A stretch of 39,307 nt of DNA from NCBI GenBank assembly GCA_963643985.1, contig CAVINP010000008.1, positions 1 through 39,307 on the forward strand. The letters run 5' to 3'. Position numbers and translations under genes: made by a program. The DNA is from SFTH01 sp963643985. Its GTDB lineage: Bacteria > Bacillota > Clostridia > Christensenellales > Aristaeellaceae. Position 1 is the first letter of the stretch. Every line of letters starts with the position of its first letter. The notes below the pieces were generated by a model. That model was not told where the DNA came from. It saw only the letters and a program-made list of their open reading frames with translations, and did no database searches. Shown here piece by piece: positions 1 through 8,128 of the stretch.

Positions 1-82
1 CCTTGAGCATGCGACTCATGCATTTCGCCTTCTTTCTGTTTTAATCAGTAATTCTGGTTCTTCACGGAAACCTGGGGGATTG

Positions 83-187
83 ACCAACCCCACCACCGCT
101 CACGCGGTCCCCCTCCCCTTTCAGGGGAGGCAAGGCCCTGGCTCCCCTGAAAGGGGAGCTGGCAGCGAAGCTGACTGAGGGGTTGGT
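83..187. repeat. Nested inverted-repeat element (MITE/REP-like)
   Basis: Outer arms ACCAACCCC (83-91) and GGGGTTGGT (179-187) enclose two further palindromes: CCTCCCCT/AGGGGAGG at 112-130 and GCTCCCCT/AGGGGAGC at 141-159. The second hairpin recurs almost unchanged near 37069-37089, so this is a dispersed repeat rather than a gene-specific structure. It lies just past the stop of psuG and could also stop transcription from it, although no clear U-tract follows. No coding sequence is supported in bases 1-247. Confidence 0.7.
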
Positions 188-247
188 AGCCCCACCCCCA
201 AGAAAAACGTGAAGAGCCCCCTTTTTTTGACGGATATTGAAGCTTTG

Positions 248-1159
248 TCAAAGTGCACAGGCGACCTTGGCCGCCAGTTCGGCGTTGTTGTACACCAGTC
301 TGATGTTGGAGGCCAGGCTGTCGCCGCCGGTGATGTCCTTGATCTTGGCCAGCAGGAAGGGTGTGGTTGCCTTGCCGTGAATGCCCCGGGCCTTGGCCTC
401 TTCCAGAGCCTCCTCGATGGCCTTGTTTATGACATCGGGATCCATCGAATACTGCTCGGGGATCGGATTGGTCACCAGCATGCCGCCGCGCAGCCCCATT
501 TCAATCTTTGCACGGAAGGCCGCAGCGACCTCCTCGGGTGTGTCGAGACGGTAGTCTACGCCGAAGCCGCTCTTGCGAGTGTAGAAGGCGGGCAGTTCCT
601 CGGTCTGATAGCCGATCACCGGCACGCCCTTCGTCTCCAGATATTCCAGCGTCAGGCCCAGATCCAGTATGGACTTTGCGCCCGCACAGATCACCATAAC
701 ACCCGTCTGCGCCAGCTCCTCAAGATCGGCCGAAATGTCCATCGTGACCTCTGCGCCGCGATGCACGCCGCCGACGCCGCCGGTGGCAAATACGCGTATG
801 CCAGCCATTTCGGCGATGATCATCGTGGTCGCCACGGTGGTCGCGCCGTCTTCGCCGCGGGAGACAAGCACAGGCAGATCGCGGCGGGAAGCCTTGGTCA
901 CGCCGTAGCCCTTCTTGCCCAGATAGGTGATCTCCTCCTCGGAGAGGCCTGCCTTCAGGCGACCGCCGATGATGGCAATCGTGGCCGGCACGGCGCCGTT
1001 TTCGCGCACGATCTTCTCGACGTTCAGCGCCGTCTCAACGTTCTGCGGATAGGGCATGCCGTGGGAAATGATGGTCGATTCCAGAGCCACCACGGGCTTA
1101 CCGCTCTCCAGTGCCGCCTTCACTTCGGGTGCGATATCCAAATATGCATTCAATTTCAT
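248..1159 (-). CDS. psuG: Pseudouridine-5'-phosphate glycosidase PsuG
   Basis: The 303-residue product matches the PsuG family, which splits pseudouridine 5'-phosphate into uracil and ribose 5-phosphate by breaking the C-glycosidic bond in the cytoplasm. Visible family marks are VVALESTIISHGMPYPQN near the N-terminus, TGGVGGVHRGAE in the middle, and ICAGAKSILDL around residue 160, whose lysine matches the catalytic lysine (K166) of the E. coli enzyme. I chose the ATG at 1159 because GGAGG lies 8 bases upstream; the in-frame ATG at 1165 sits only 2 bases from it. The gene starts 14 bases after psuK ends, so the two are surely co-transcribed. Length is normal for the family and nothing looks broken. 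Confidence 0.95.
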   Translation of the reverse strand: MKLNAYLDIAPEVKAALESGKPVVALESTIISHGMPYPQNVETALNVEKIVRENGAVPATIAIIGGRLKAGLSEEEITYLGKKGYGVTKASRRDLPVLVSRGEDGATTVATTMIIAEMAGIRVFATGGVGGVHRGAEVTMDISADLEELAQTGVMVICAGAKSILDLGLTLEYLETKGVPVIGYQTEELPAFYTRKSGFGVDYRLDTPEEVAAAFRAKIEMGLRGGMLVTNPIPEQYSMDPDVINKAIEEALEEAKARGIHGKATTPFLLAKIKDITGGDSLASNIRLVYNNAELAAKVACAL

Positions 1160-1173
1160 TGTCATATCCTCCT

Positions 1174-2115
1174 CTAAAATCCGATCTCGTCGATCTTTAT
1201 ATTTGCCATGTTCCGAAATACCACATCGGCACACATATACGGGCTGACGGATTCCGCCGCAGCAGTCGCGATGGCAGCCGCCGCCACACCGGCCCGCGCA
1301 CTGTCCGCAAACGAACAGCCGTTCACCTGCGCCCAGGCGATTGCTGCGGTAAAGGCATCGCCCGCGCCCGTGGCATTGGCGATCTCGTGCGTCAGTGTCG
1401 GCACGAAATATGCCCTGCCCTGCTCGGCACAGAACGCCCCCTGCGGCCCCATCGTCAGGTACACGCGCTGCACACCCCGGTCCAGCAGCGCATTGGCCGC
1501 ATCGAGCGCACTTTGCATGTTCGTCACCGCGATGCCCGTGAGAACCTCGGCCTCGTAGCGGTTAGGCTTGATGGCATACAGCCCCGGCAGGGCCGATTCA
1601 AGGCGCGGTGCCTTGGCCACCGACACGGCATCCGCAATCAGCGGCACATGAACCTCCCGGGCAAGGTAGGCAAGCGATTCGCCCGGCAGATTGGCATCCA
1701 GTATCACCGCACTGAGCGTATTGAGCCAGGGCAGCTTGTCCTCAAAAAACGCCGGTGTGAGCCTGCTTTGAATGGCCATGTCGTTCACGGCCACGCACAT
1801 ATCGCCGTGTTCGTCGTCGATAAAGAGATAGACGGACGTGCGATCCTCTTCGGACACGAGGCAGTGTGCCGTGCCGATGCCCTTTTCACGGCAGTCCTCA
1901 AGCAGTATCTTGCCGTTTGCATCGCCGCCTATGGCACCCACAAACTCCGTCTGCAGGCCGAGCCTGGCAGCGTTTTCGGCGATGTTGCGGCCCACGCCAC
2001 CGGGACTTAACCGCACCGTGCCGATGTTGGAATCGCGCATGCGCAGTCTGTCCGAAACGAAGCCGCCGATATCCATGTTTGCGCCGCCGATCACAGCTAT
2101 CTTTCCTTGGTTCAT
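1174..2115 (-). CDS. psuK: Pseudouridine kinase PsuK (PfkB family)
   Basis: The 313-residue protein is a PfkB-family sugar kinase. GGVGRNIAENAARLG is the substrate-side PfkB signature, and NATGAGDAFTAAIAW carries the ATP-site GAGD motif with the catalytic aspartate. Adjacency to psuG assigns it to phosphorylation of pseudouridine to its 5'-phosphate, the step before PsuG; this assignment rests on context more than on sequence alone. The start at 2115 has an AGGAGGAG about 10 bases upstream. An upstream in-frame extension to 2139 lacks a ribosome-binding site. It follows the HAD gene after a 77-base gap with no visible terminator, so all three are likely one transcript. Confidence 0.9.
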   Translation of the reverse strand: MNQGKIAVIGGANMDIGGFVSDRLRMRDSNIGTVRLSPGGVGRNIAENAARLGLQTEFVGAIGGDANGKILLEDCREKGIGTAHCLVSEEDRTSVYLFIDDEHGDMCVAVNDMAIQSRLTPAFFEDKLPWLNTLSAVILDANLPGESLAYLAREVHVPLIADAVSVAKAPRLESALPGLYAIKPNRYEAEVLTGIAVTNMQSALDAANALLDRGVQRVYLTMGPQGAFCAEQGRAYFVPTLTHEIANATGAGDAFTAAIAWAQVNGCSFADSARAGVAAAAIATAAAESVSPYMCADVVFRNMANIKIDEIGF

Positions 2116-2192
2116 AGCACGGCATCTCCTCCTGCACATTACACTTCCATTATAGGCGCAAGGCTGCGGTAAATCAAGTCGAAATGCGGAAA

Positions 2193-3002
2193 TTATCTCT
2201 GCGGGAAGAGATAGCCCATGAGTTCATCGGTGTGCGAGAAATCCGGTATGATGATGTCCGCACCCGCGTTGATCAGCCGCTCACGCTTCCATGCATCCAC
2301 GCGGCCGTCATGATGCTTTTCGTCCGTGGCCAGACCTACGGCAAAGCCGCCGCTTTCCTTCACGTTTTCAATCTCCACAAAGCCGTCGCCGAAGCCGACC
2401 AGTTCGTTGCCGGAGAGTTCGTTTTCGCGGATGATGCGCTCCACGATCATCTTCTTGGAGAAGGACTTGTAATCGCGCTGAGCACCGTAGACCGGGGCGG
2501 CCAGATAAGGTGTCACGCCCAGCAGTTCAGCCTCGTGCGCGGCATAGACCTCGTCCGTGCCGCTGGCAATAAATATGGCAACGCCGCGACCCTGCAGTGC
2601 CTTCAGGATCTCGATGCCGCCGGGCACAAGAAGTTCGGACGGATCAATCGCCCGCTCCTCCAGACCGCGGATGCGATGCCCCACCTCGTCCAGCAGACGG
2701 CGCGAATATTCGTCCTTATACGCCTGCGGATCCAGCGGTTCGCCGCCGCGCTTCCAGATCTCCTCAGCCAGTTCGATGCACTGATAGATCGTCTGTTTGC
2801 CGGTGCTTTTGTCAACAAAATCATCGATGCAGCCGCGCAGCGCAGCCTCGCCCTCGGCCTTGGGCGTCCTGCTCAGTTCCTCGTAGAAATAGCCCTTCAT
2901 GATCTTCTGCCAGCCCTCGCGTATCAGGCTGAGCGTGCCGTCAAAGTCAAAGAGCGCAAACCTGAAATGTCCCCGCAGATAGTCGGAATGTATGATCTCC
3001 AT
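2193..3002 (-). CDS. HAD-superfamily phosphatase, C1-cap type
   Basis: The 269-residue protein shows the four HAD motifs: FALFDFDGTLS near the N-terminus (nucleophile aspartate and acid/base aspartate), FIASGT as motif II, lysines in KSFSKK as motif III, and GFGDGFVEIE as the Mg-binding motif IV. The roughly 100 residues between motifs I and II form a cap domain. It should remove phosphate from a small sugar or nucleotide phosphate in the cytoplasm; the substrate is not known. It is the first gene of the unit with psuK and psuG, so pseudouridine monophosphate or a heptose or pentose phosphate are candidates. The ATG at 3002 is preferred (GGAGG 11 bases upstream); an in-frame ATG at 3020 has no Shine-Dalgarno sequence. 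Confidence 0.85.
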   Translation of the reverse strand: MEIIHSDYLRGHFRFALFDFDGTLSLIREGWQKIMKGYFYEELSRTPKAEGEAALRGCIDDFVDKSTGKQTIYQCIELAEEIWKRGGEPLDPQAYKDEYSRRLLDEVGHRIRGLEERAIDPSELLVPGGIEILKALQGRGVAIFIASGTDEVYAAHEAELLGVTPYLAAPVYGAQRDYKSFSKKMIVERIIRENELSGNELVGFGDGFVEIENVKESGGFAVGLATDEKHHDGRVDAWKRERLINAGADIIIPDFSHTDELMGYLFPQR

Positions 3003-3044
3003 ATGCTTCGCGTCCTCCATTGTTCGCTGTTCAAAAACACCACA

Positions 3045-3073
3045 ACTCTAATACCGGGGCAGCGCTTTGTCAA
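3045..3073 (-). promoter_or_regulatory. Promoter of the HAD-psuK-psuG unit
   Basis: On the minus strand TTGACA (3073-3068) and TAGAGT (3050-3045) are 17 bases apart, about 40 bases upstream of the chosen HAD start. The -35 is perfect and the -10 matches at four positions. It faces away from the transporter promoter at 3140, making a divergent control region. Confidence 0.7.
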
Positions 3074-3139
3074 GATGTTCACATATCTTTTAACAAATCA
3101 TCCGAGATGAATTTTTTTGCTTCACGATGCATTTCCCTA

Positions 3140-3169
3140 TTGACAGCGGCGTAAAGACTGTGTTATAAT
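3140..3169 (+). promoter_or_regulatory. Consensus promoter of the sugar ABC transporter operon
   Basis: TTGACA (3140-3145) and TATAAT (3164-3169) are both perfect, with an 18-base spacer. The start of transcription is expected near 3176, inside or at the edge of the palindrome at 3179-3197. Such a strong promoter with an operator on its start fits tight repression. Confidence 0.9.
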
Positions 3170-3178
3170 GCAATTAGA

Positions 3179-3197
3179 TTGTAAAACACTTTTACAA
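3179..3197. promoter_or_regulatory. Palindromic operator, likely bound by the ROK repressor
   Basis: The sequence TTGTAAAACACTTTTACAA is a perfect inverted repeat with 8-base arms around CAC. It sits 9 bases after the -10 box, so a bound protein would block transcription start of the transporter operon. The only regulator encoded nearby is the ROK-family protein at 6910-8121, whose relatives (NagC, Mlc, XylR) bind AT-rich palindromes. The pairing of site and protein is an inference. I saw no second perfect copy in the window. Confidence 0.7.
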
Positions 3198-3240
3198 ATT
3201 GGCTGAAGGCGGAGCAATCCACCGGAAAGTGCAGGTGAAC

Positions 3241-4779
3241 ATGGAGAACAGGAGCAGCGAATATATCGTTGAGATGCAGGGCATTACCAAGCAGTTCCCG
3301 GGCGTGAAGGCACTGAGCAACGTTTCCTTCCGGCTGCGCGGCGGCGAGGTCATGGCTCTGTTGGGCGAAAACGGCGCGGGCAAGTCCACGCTGATGAAGG
3401 TGCTCTCCGGCGTCTACCAGAAGGACGCAGGCAGCGTACGTGTTTTCGGTCAGGAGATTGACGCTCTGACCCCCAAGAAAGCTCAGGAACTGGGTATAGC
3501 TATCATCCATCAGGAGCTGAACCTCTGCCGCCATCTGACGGTTGCGGAAAACATCTTTCTGGGCCGCGAGAAGGTCGGCGGCATGCGCATGCTCTCGCAG
3601 CGTGAAATGAACCGCGAGGCCGGCAAGATACTGGAGAATCTGCACATTGATCTCTCCCCCACAACCACCGTCGGCGATCTTCAGGTCTCCAAGCAGCAGA
3701 TGGTCGAGATTGCAAAGGCACTCTCCACGGACGCAAAGGTGCTGATCATGGACGAGCCGACCAGCGCACTGACTTCCAATGAAATCGAAGAACTGTTCCG
3801 CATCATCCGGCAGCTCAAGAGCGAGGGGCGCGGCATCGTCTACATCTCCCACCGTCTGGAGGAGCTGCAGCACATCGTGGATCGCGTGACCATACTGCGC
3901 GACGGTCAGTTCATACTGGAAACAAACTTCCATGACATCTCCATGGACGACATCATTGCCAATATGGTCGGCCGCGAAATCAAGGAAAAATTCCCCCGCG
4001 TCGAGTGCGCAAAGGGCAAGAAGGTGCTTGAGGTCAGGCATCTCAACGCCGGCCGCATGGTGCGCGACATTTCCTTTGAATCCTACGAGGGCGAGATTCT
4101 GGGCTTCGCGGGCCTGATGGGTGCCGGGCGCACCGAGACGACGCGTGCCATCTTCGGCGTAGACCCCAAGCAATCCGGCCGGATTTTTATAGACGGTAAG
4201 GAAGTTGTCATACATAACCCCATGGACGCCATCAGAAACGGTCTGGTGCTGGCACCGGAGGATCGCAAGAAGGACGGCCTGTGTACAAAGCTTTCCGTTC
4301 GCAGCAATCTGGAACTGCCCAACCTCGACATTGCCTGCAACAGGATCGGCGTGGTCAACCGCCGCAAGGTCAGCCAAATGGTGAAGGATTCCGTCAAAAA
4401 CTTTTCCATTAAAATGGCCAACGATGAAGTCGATGCGGGCAGCCTCTCCGGCGGCAATCAGCAGAAGGTCGTCGTGGCCAAGTGGCTGGCGCGTGACAGC
4501 CGCGTGGTCATATTCGATGAGCCGACGCGCGGCATCGACGTGGCCGCCAAGGTTGAAATCTATCATCTGATGAACAAGCTCAAGCAGCAGGGCATCAGCG
4601 TCATATTCGTCTCCTCCGAAATGCCGGAGGTGCTGGGCATTGCGGACCGCATCATCGTGATGTGCGACGGCCGTATCACCGGCGAGATGGACGTCAGGGA
4701 AGCCACTCAGGAAAAGATACTGGAATATGCGACCCGGTTTGAGTCCAAGCTCAATACCGCCAAGAAAGTCGGGGCTTAA
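3241..4779 (+). CDS. Sugar ABC transporter ATPase, RbsA-type (two NBDs)
   Basis: The 512-residue protein has two fused nucleotide-binding domains, the mark of the ribose/galactose/xylose importer class (CUT2). NBD1 has a full Walker A (GENGAGKST, residues 42-50), a variant signature DLQVSKQQ and Walker B VLIMDEPTSAL. NBD2 has the usual degenerate Walker A (GLMGAGRTE), a full signature LSGGNQQKV and Walker B VVIFDEPTRGIDV. This layout is normal for RbsA, MglA and XylG. It powers uptake by the permease and binding protein encoded next. The ATG at 3241 follows AGGTG by 4 bases; an in-frame TTG at 3199 would overlap the operator and is less likely. The substrate cannot be read from the ATPase. 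Confidence 0.93.
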   Translation: MENRSSEYIVEMQGITKQFPGVKALSNVSFRLRGGEVMALLGENGAGKSTLMKVLSGVYQKDAGSVRVFGQEIDALTPKKAQELGIAIIHQELNLCRHLTVAENIFLGREKVGGMRMLSQREMNREAGKILENLHIDLSPTTTVGDLQVSKQQMVEIAKALSTDAKVLIMDEPTSALTSNEIEELFRIIRQLKSEGRGIVYISHRLEELQHIVDRVTILRDGQFILETNFHDISMDDIIANMVGREIKEKFPRVECAKGKKVLEVRHLNAGRMVRDISFESYEGEILGFAGLMGAGRTETTRAIFGVDPKQSGRIFIDGKEVVIHNPMDAIRNGLVLAPEDRKKDGLCTKLSVRSNLELPNLDIACNRIGVVNRRKVSQMVKDSVKNFSIKMANDEVDAGSLSGGNQQKVVVAKWLARDSRVVIFDEPTRGIDVAAKVEIYHLMNKLKQQGISVIFVSSEMPEVLGIADRIIVMCDGRITGEMDVREATQEKILEYATRFESKLNTAKKVGA

Positions 4780-4801
4780 GCGAAAGGAGCGGCATTTCGA
4801 T

Positions 4802-5827
4802 ATGGAAAAGAACAAGAATCAGAATCCTGTCAAAAAATTTCTTTCCTCGCGCGGTGTAGGTCAGGTGCTGACGGTGCTCGTCGGTCTGATCGTACTCTGC
4901 CTGATCTTCAACCTCAAAAATCCGAACTTCCTGGGCAAGCGCAACATTGCAAACCTGCTGCGTCAGATCGCCCCGTGGATCATCGTGGGTATCGGCCAGG
5001 GCTACGTGCTGATCACCGCCAACATTGACCTGTCCATCGGTTCTCTGGTCGGCATGAGCTGCATGACCATTGCTACCCTGATCTGCAACGGCATGCACCC
5101 GGTTCCCGCCATACTGATCTCCATGGCAGCCTGCCTCTTCGTGGGCGTGCTCAACGGTGAACTGGTTGCACGCTGCAAGCTGCCTCCCTTCGTGGCCACG
5201 CTGGGCACGCAGACCATCTGCCGCGGCATTGCACAGCTGGTCAACAACAACGTCAACACCGACTCCATCGTCGCAGCGGGCAGCAAGTGGCGCGAAGCTG
5301 CGCAGGGCGTGCAGAACTTCTGCTATTACGGCAAGACGCTGGGTATCTTCAACACCTTCTGGATCGCGCTGATCCTCTGGGCGATATTCAACTTCATTCT
5401 CGCCTACACGCGCACCGGCCGTCACATCTACGCCATTGGTTCCAACGTTGAGGCTTCCAAGCTTTCGGGCGTCAATGTGCCGCTGACCATCATCAAGGCC
5501 TACTTGGTCTCCGCCTTCTGTGCGGGCATTACGGGTCTGATCACCTGTGCACAGTCCGGTACCGGCACGATGAACGCCGGCACTTCCTACGAGACCTTCG
5601 CAGTCGCGGCCTCCGTTATCGGCGGCATCTCCACCATGGGCGGCACAGGTATACTTTCGGCTGTACTGGTGGGCGCAAGCGTGTGGGCCGTCATGGACAA
5701 TGGCCTGCAGATGCTCAACACTCAGGTCGGTTTCAAGAATGTCGTGGTCGGCGCCATCGTTATTCTCTCGGTGCTGATCGACGTTATCCGCCGCAGCGGC
5801 AAGTTCTCCATCAAAAAGAAGGCATAA
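4802..5827 (+). CDS. Sugar ABC transporter permease, RbsC-type
   Basis: The 341-residue membrane protein matches the RbsC/XylH permease family (CUT2, BPD_transp_2). It is rich in hydrophobic helices, has a conserved early loop around ITANIDLSIGSLVGM and the C-terminal GGISTMGGTG motif near the site that contacts the ATPase. It should form a homodimer in the membrane and carry the sugar delivered by the binding protein. The start at 4802 is 22 bases after the ATPase stop, with AAAGGAG about 12 bases upstream. The next gene is reached after a 55-base gap containing a small hairpin. Confidence 0.92.
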   Translation: MEKNKNQNPVKKFLSSRGVGQVLTVLVGLIVLCLIFNLKNPNFLGKRNIANLLRQIAPWIIVGIGQGYVLITANIDLSIGSLVGMSCMTIATLICNGMHPVPAILISMAACLFVGVLNGELVARCKLPPFVATLGTQTICRGIAQLVNNNVNTDSIVAAGSKWREAAQGVQNFCYYGKTLGIFNTFWIALILWAIFNFILAYTRTGRHIYAIGSNVEASKLSGVNVPLTIIKAYLVSAFCAGITGLITCAQSGTGTMNAGTSYETFAVAASVIGGISTMGGTGILSAVLVGASVWAVMDNGLQMLNTQVGFKNVVVGAIVILSVLIDVIRRSGKFSIKKKA

Positions 5828-5834
5828 AAAACGA

Positions 5835-5859
5835 ATTAAAATGCCACGCGCATTTTAAT
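5835..5859 (+). other. Hairpin between permease and binding-protein genes
   Basis: ATTAAAATGC (5835-5844) and GCATTTTAAT (5850-5859) form a perfect 10-bp stem with a 5-base loop. It is AT-rich with no U-tract, so it is more likely an mRNA processing or stability element ahead of the binding-protein gene than a terminator. Confidence 0.55.
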
Positions 5860-5882
5860 AATATTAAAGGAGGAACAGATTT

Positions 5883-6827
5883 ATGAAGAAACTGTTCGCA
5901 CTGGCTCTCGTTCTGGCAATGGTTCTGACCTGCGCCGCAGCCCTCGCAGAGGACTACACCATCTACCTGATCACCATGGACCTGGAAGACAAGCACTGGG
6001 TATCCGTTGACGAAGGCGCTCAGGCTGCCATCGCAGAAGCTCAGGCCGCAGGCGTGAGCGTACGCTATGTCTGGAACGGACCGACGACCGCTAAGAACGA
6101 TGCCGCTCAGATCGAGTGCATCAACAACGCCTACTCTGACAACGCCAATGTGATCCTGCTCGCCTCCAACGGCCCGCAGACCGAAGTTGCCACCATCGAA
6201 CAGTACGATGCAGACGGCGTGAAGTTCATCTATGTGGACTCCCCCGCTGACAGCGATGTCGCCCTGCAGACTCTGGCCACCGACAACACCGCAGCCGGCA
6301 CTCTGGCAGGCCAGACCCTGCTGGATGCTCTGACGGCCGCAGGCGTGACCGAAGGCAAAATCGGCATTGTGAACGTCAATGCTTCCACCGTTTCCACTCA
6401 GCAGCGTGCAACCGGCTTCCGCGCAGCTTTCGAAGGCACCAACTTCGAAATCCTCGAGGATGTCTACACCGACGGCGATGCCGCACGTTCTCAGGAAGCT
6501 GCCACCAACTTCATCACCGACGGCTGCGTAGCACTGTTCGGCGCAAATGAAGGCTGCACCGTGGGCACCGGCAACGCCATCAAGGCTGAAGGCGAAGGCT
6601 GCACCGTGCTGGCTGTCGGCTTCGACAAGTCCGATGCTATCCTGAACCTGGTTGCTGAGGGCTATCTGGTGGCCACCACCGCTCAGAACCCCTACACCAT
6701 GGGCTATGAAGGCGTGAAGACCGCTATCGAGTACCTGACCAACGGCACCACCGAGTTCGAAGATGTCGACACCGGTGCTACCATGCTGACGGCTCAGTAC
6801 ATCGAAGAGAACAATCTGCTGGGCTAA
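5883..6827 (+). CDS. Periplasmic-type sugar-binding protein (RbsB family)
   Basis: The 314-residue product starts with a clear signal peptide: a KK pair, a hydrophobic stretch, and a likely cut after AAALA before EDY. The rest fits the type 1 periplasmic-binding fold (Peripla_BP_4), with ITMDLEDKHW and the DSPADSDV and GFDKSDAIL regions where ribose-type proteins bind sugar. It delivers the substrate to the RbsA/RbsC-type transporter. Unlike most Firmicute binding proteins it has no good lipobox: VLTC before AAA is a poor match, so how it stays at the surface is unclear. AAAGGAGG lies 10 bases before the ATG. It is the last of the transporter genes. Confidence 0.92.
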   Translation: MKKLFALALVLAMVLTCAAALAEDYTIYLITMDLEDKHWVSVDEGAQAAIAEAQAAGVSVRYVWNGPTTAKNDAAQIECINNAYSDNANVILLASNGPQTEVATIEQYDADGVKFIYVDSPADSDVALQTLATDNTAAGTLAGQTLLDALTAAGVTEGKIGIVNVNASTVSTQQRATGFRAAFEGTNFEILEDVYTDGDAARSQEAATNFITDGCVALFGANEGCTVGTGNAIKAEGEGCTVLAVGFDKSDAILNLVAEGYLVATTAQNPYTMGYEGVKTAIEYLTNGTTEFEDVDTGATMLTAQYIEENNLLG

Positions 6828-6837
6828 GACTCAAATT

Positions 6838-6874
6838 ATAAATATGGGGCTGCCATCGGCGGCCCCATATTTAT
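6838..6874 (+). other. Strong stem-loop after the binding-protein gene
   Basis: ATAAATATGGGGC pairs with GCCCCATATTTAT and the stem extends inward to a 3-base loop. No U-tract follows on the plus strand. It may act as a weak terminator or as a 3' block to RNA decay that keeps binding-protein mRNA high relative to the regulator and enzyme genes downstream. Confidence 0.6.
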
Positions 6875-6909
6875 GAAAAAAACTGCCTGAAGGGAGGGAA
6901 CACGGGAGC

Positions 6910-8121
6910 ATGGATGTGCGTACCGGCCAGACGGCCATTGATCTGAAAATAGCCAATCGCTGCCTTGTGCTGCGGGCAATCATCGAAAATCCGCTCATAT
7001 CCCGCCGTGCACTGGCGACGGCCACTCATTTGAGCAAGATGAGTGTGAGCAACATCATATCCGAATTTGCTCAACTGGATCTGGTGCGGGAAAGCGAAAA
7101 CGAGCAATCATGCTCCGGTGCCCCCGGCCGAAAGGCAGGATTGCTGGATCTCTCCCCCACCTCCCCCTGCGTCATGGGCGTGCTGATCACGCGCTGGAAC
7201 GTGGAGGTGGTGCTGAGCGATCTGCGTGCAAACATACTGCGTCTGGAGCAGCGCGAGTACGTATCCGGAATGAACGCAGAGATTCTGGAAAAAATGATAC
7301 TGGACGCAATCGATGCCGTCCGGCGCGACTTTGACAGGCGGATTCTGGGCGTCGGCATTGCATCCATCGGCCCGGTCAATCGGTCGCGCGGCACAATGCT
7401 CGCACCGTCCAATTTCTTCGGTATACATGATTTTCCCGTCGTGGATATCATACACGCGCACACGGGGCTGCCCGTATTTTTCTCCTCGGACAGCGCTGCT
7501 GCCGCACTGGCTGAAAAGCTGATGGGTGACGGGCGCAGCCATGCGAACTTTCTCTTTGTGCTCATCCACGAAGGCATCGGCTGTGGCGTGATCGTCAACG
7601 ACCGTCCATACATGGGGGATCACGGGCTCGGCGGCGAACTGGGACACACCGTGATCGATATTGACGGCCCGTCCTGTCCATGCGGGCGAAAGGGCTGTCT
7701 GGAACTCTATGCCAGCACCCATCGCATGCTGCACCATATCCGTGCACGCCTGCCGCAGGATGTACCGATGGCTCTGCACAATTGGGAGGATGTTTGGTCA
7801 GCGGCCGTGAGCGGCATGCCCGAAGCGCTCTCTGCCGCGCAGGAATATGCCGACGCGCTGGCCTGTGCACTGGCCAACATGGTCAACGTGTTCGATCCGG
7901 AACTTATCTATATCTACCAGCATACCGACCGCGAAGCCGACGAACTGATGATGCATCTGCTCAGCGAACGCATCAACAGCAGTACGCTCGCGCAGGATTG
8001 CCGCCGGGTCAGAATGCACCGCGCAAGTTTTGGCAAGCAGGCCGCACTGACCGGCACCTCTGCTCTGGTACTCTCCGAAATATTCGACGGAAAACTATCC
8101 TTTTATCCCAAGGAGGCATAA
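6910..8121 (+). CDS. ROK-family transcriptional repressor
   Basis: The 403-residue protein has an N-terminal winged helix-turn-helix (about residues 15-65, LISRRALATATHLSKMSVSN) followed by a ROK domain with the zinc motif CPCGRKGCLE. This is the build of NagC, Mlc and XylR, which leave DNA when a sugar or sugar phosphate binds. It probably represses the operon from the palindrome at 3179-3197. It lies between the transporter genes and the enzyme genes and ends 7 bases before the PfkB gene, so it is likely under its own control. AGGGAGG lies about 10 bases before the ATG. The inducer is not known. Confidence 0.9.
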   Translation: MDVRTGQTAIDLKIANRCLVLRAIIENPLISRRALATATHLSKMSVSNIISEFAQLDLVRESENEQSCSGAPGRKAGLLDLSPTSPCVMGVLITRWNVEVVLSDLRANILRLEQREYVSGMNAEILEKMILDAIDAVRRDFDRRILGVGIASIGPVNRSRGTMLAPSNFFGIHDFPVVDIIHAHTGLPVFFSSDSAAAALAEKLMGDGRSHANFLFVLIHEGIGCGVIVNDRPYMGDHGLGGELGHTVIDIDGPSCPCGRKGCLELYASTHRMLHHIRARLPQDVPMALHNWEDVWSAAVSGMPEALSAAQEYADALACALANMVNVFDPELIYIYQHTDREADELMMHLLSERINSSTLAQDCRRVRMHRASFGKQAALTGTSALVLSEIFDGKLSFYPKEA

Positions 8122-8128
8122 ACAGACT

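Noticed and set aside
3163..4815. Open frame of 550 codons on the minus strand across the transporter ATPase gene
   Set aside because: It mirrors a clear RbsA-type gene; the composition is that of an antisense shadow and it has no ribosome-binding site or family resemblance.
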